From Paratissierella sp033809995 (GTDB taxonomy: Bacteria > Bacillota > Clostridia > Tissierellales > Tissierellaceae), in NCBI GenBank assembly GCA_033809995.1, contig JAPXKQ010000037.1:1-22196 (forward strand): DNA of 22,196 nucleotides. The letters run 5' to 3'. Below the pieces are notes generated by a model. It was given only the letters and a program-made list of their open reading frames with translations, searched no databases and was not told where the DNA came from. Numbering within the stretch: position 1 is the first letter of the stretch; every line of letters begins with the position of its first letter. Shown here piece after piece: positions 21,797 to 22,196 of the stretch. A program made the translations under genes and the position numbers.

Positions 21797-22196
21797 ATGG
21801 AGCTTTCAAATCAACCTAATAAGGTGACCCTTTGGACTAGGCAGGATATGAGAAGTCTAGATGACCTAAAAAGAGATGGCGTAATAAGAATTCAAAGAAA
21901 ACATCTAGAAGAAAAGTTTGAAGAGATAGCGGATTATATCATTAAACTTTATACATGGTTTACAAATGTTGCAAGTAAAAGGGTTGCAAAGCCTGAAGGG
22001 GTTCAGTTTCCCATATGGTGTTCAATAAGCCACGAAAGTATGTTGAGACCAACAGAAAATGAAATAGTTTATGTTCTTGAAGTAGATGAAGATGAGATTA
22101 TCTACTTTGATGGTGGTAAGTGGGATTATGTCTTAAATCATCTATATATCCCAGTAGATGAAGATGATGCAAAGAATTATGAAAAGGAAATGGAGA
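21797..22196 (+). CDS. DUF3841 domain protein, N-terminal part (runs off the right edge)
   Basis: The frame is open from ATG 21797 to the window end, 133 codons. GAGGAGG lies 7 bases upstream. The translated start MELSNQPNKVTLWTRQD and the later FPIWCSIS, LRPTENEIVYVLEVDED and IIYFDGGKWDYVLNHLY segments are those I recognise from DUF3841, a cytosolic family of unknown function found in Firmicutes. It is divergent from the pyruvate dehydrogenase operon. No functional link to it is visible. Confidence 0.85.
   Translation, partial: MELSNQPNKVTLWTRQDMRSLDDLKRDGVIRIQRKHLEEKFEEIADYIIKLYTWFTNVASKRVAKPEGVQFPIWCSISHESMLRPTENEIVYVLEVDEDEIIYFDGGKWDYVLNHLYIPVDEDDAKNYEKEME

Overview
The window looks like chromosome of a low-GC, anaerobic Gram-positive bacterium of the Clostridia/Tissierellia type. 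I infer this from the AT-rich sequence, strong AGGAGG ribosome binding sites, GTG/TTG starts, lipoprotein and S-layer-homology (SLH) surface proteins, a Bacillus-like pyruvate dehydrogenase operon, and a CRISPR repeat ending in ATTGAAAC as in clostridial type I-B arrays. I cannot name a species.

Layout. (1) 1-830: the leader-distal end of a CRISPR array, cut by the left edge. It has about ten identical 30-bp repeats and then decaying repeats; no cas gene is in view. (2) 954-3299: an AraC-type regulator fused to a GH39-like barrel that appears to lack both catalytic glutamates, so probably a sugar-sensing pseudoenzyme. (3) 3502-6380: two small membrane proteins (the first DUF5058) followed by an AbgB-like M20 amidohydrolase, closed by a terminator at 6476-6506; probably an uptake-plus-hydrolysis module. 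(4) 6782-14506: a seven-gene catabolic operon with mirror-image order: TIM-barrel isomerase, Gfo/Idh/MocA oxidoreductase, ribose-type ABC importer (binding lipoprotein, double ATPase, permease), second oxidoreductase, second isomerase. (5) 14611-16377, minus strand: a GH18 glycosidase anchored by three SLH repeats, with an unusual cytoplasmic N-terminus. (6) 16546-21361, minus strand: the complete pyruvate dehydrogenase operon, E1 alpha, E1 beta, E2, E3, with a perfect 7-1-7 Fur-type operator 41 bp upstream. (7) 21797-22196: the start of a DUF3841 gene, cut by the right edge.

How it may work together. The AraC-GH39 protein could sense a sugar or glycoside and control the modules to its right. 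The ABC importer would bring in a sugar, cyclitol or anhydro-sugar. Two NAD-dependent oxidoreductases and two metal-dependent TIM-barrel enzymes would then process it, most plausibly through a keto-sugar intermediate (oxidise, eliminate or isomerise, hydrate, reduce), as in the levoglucosan pathway. The exact substrate cannot be read from the sequence. The M20 module may handle an N-acyl or aminobenzoyl-type conjugate, separately or from the same source.

Two families of small palindromic repeats occupy the intergenic gaps from 9691 rightward. One family (loop TTCCAC) sits just upstream of genes in the ABC operon. The other (about 30 bp, starting TGTCAT) forms inverted pairs around 13.4-16.5 kb. 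These repeats create false N-terminal extensions on two genes, so the starts given here differ from the longest open frames.
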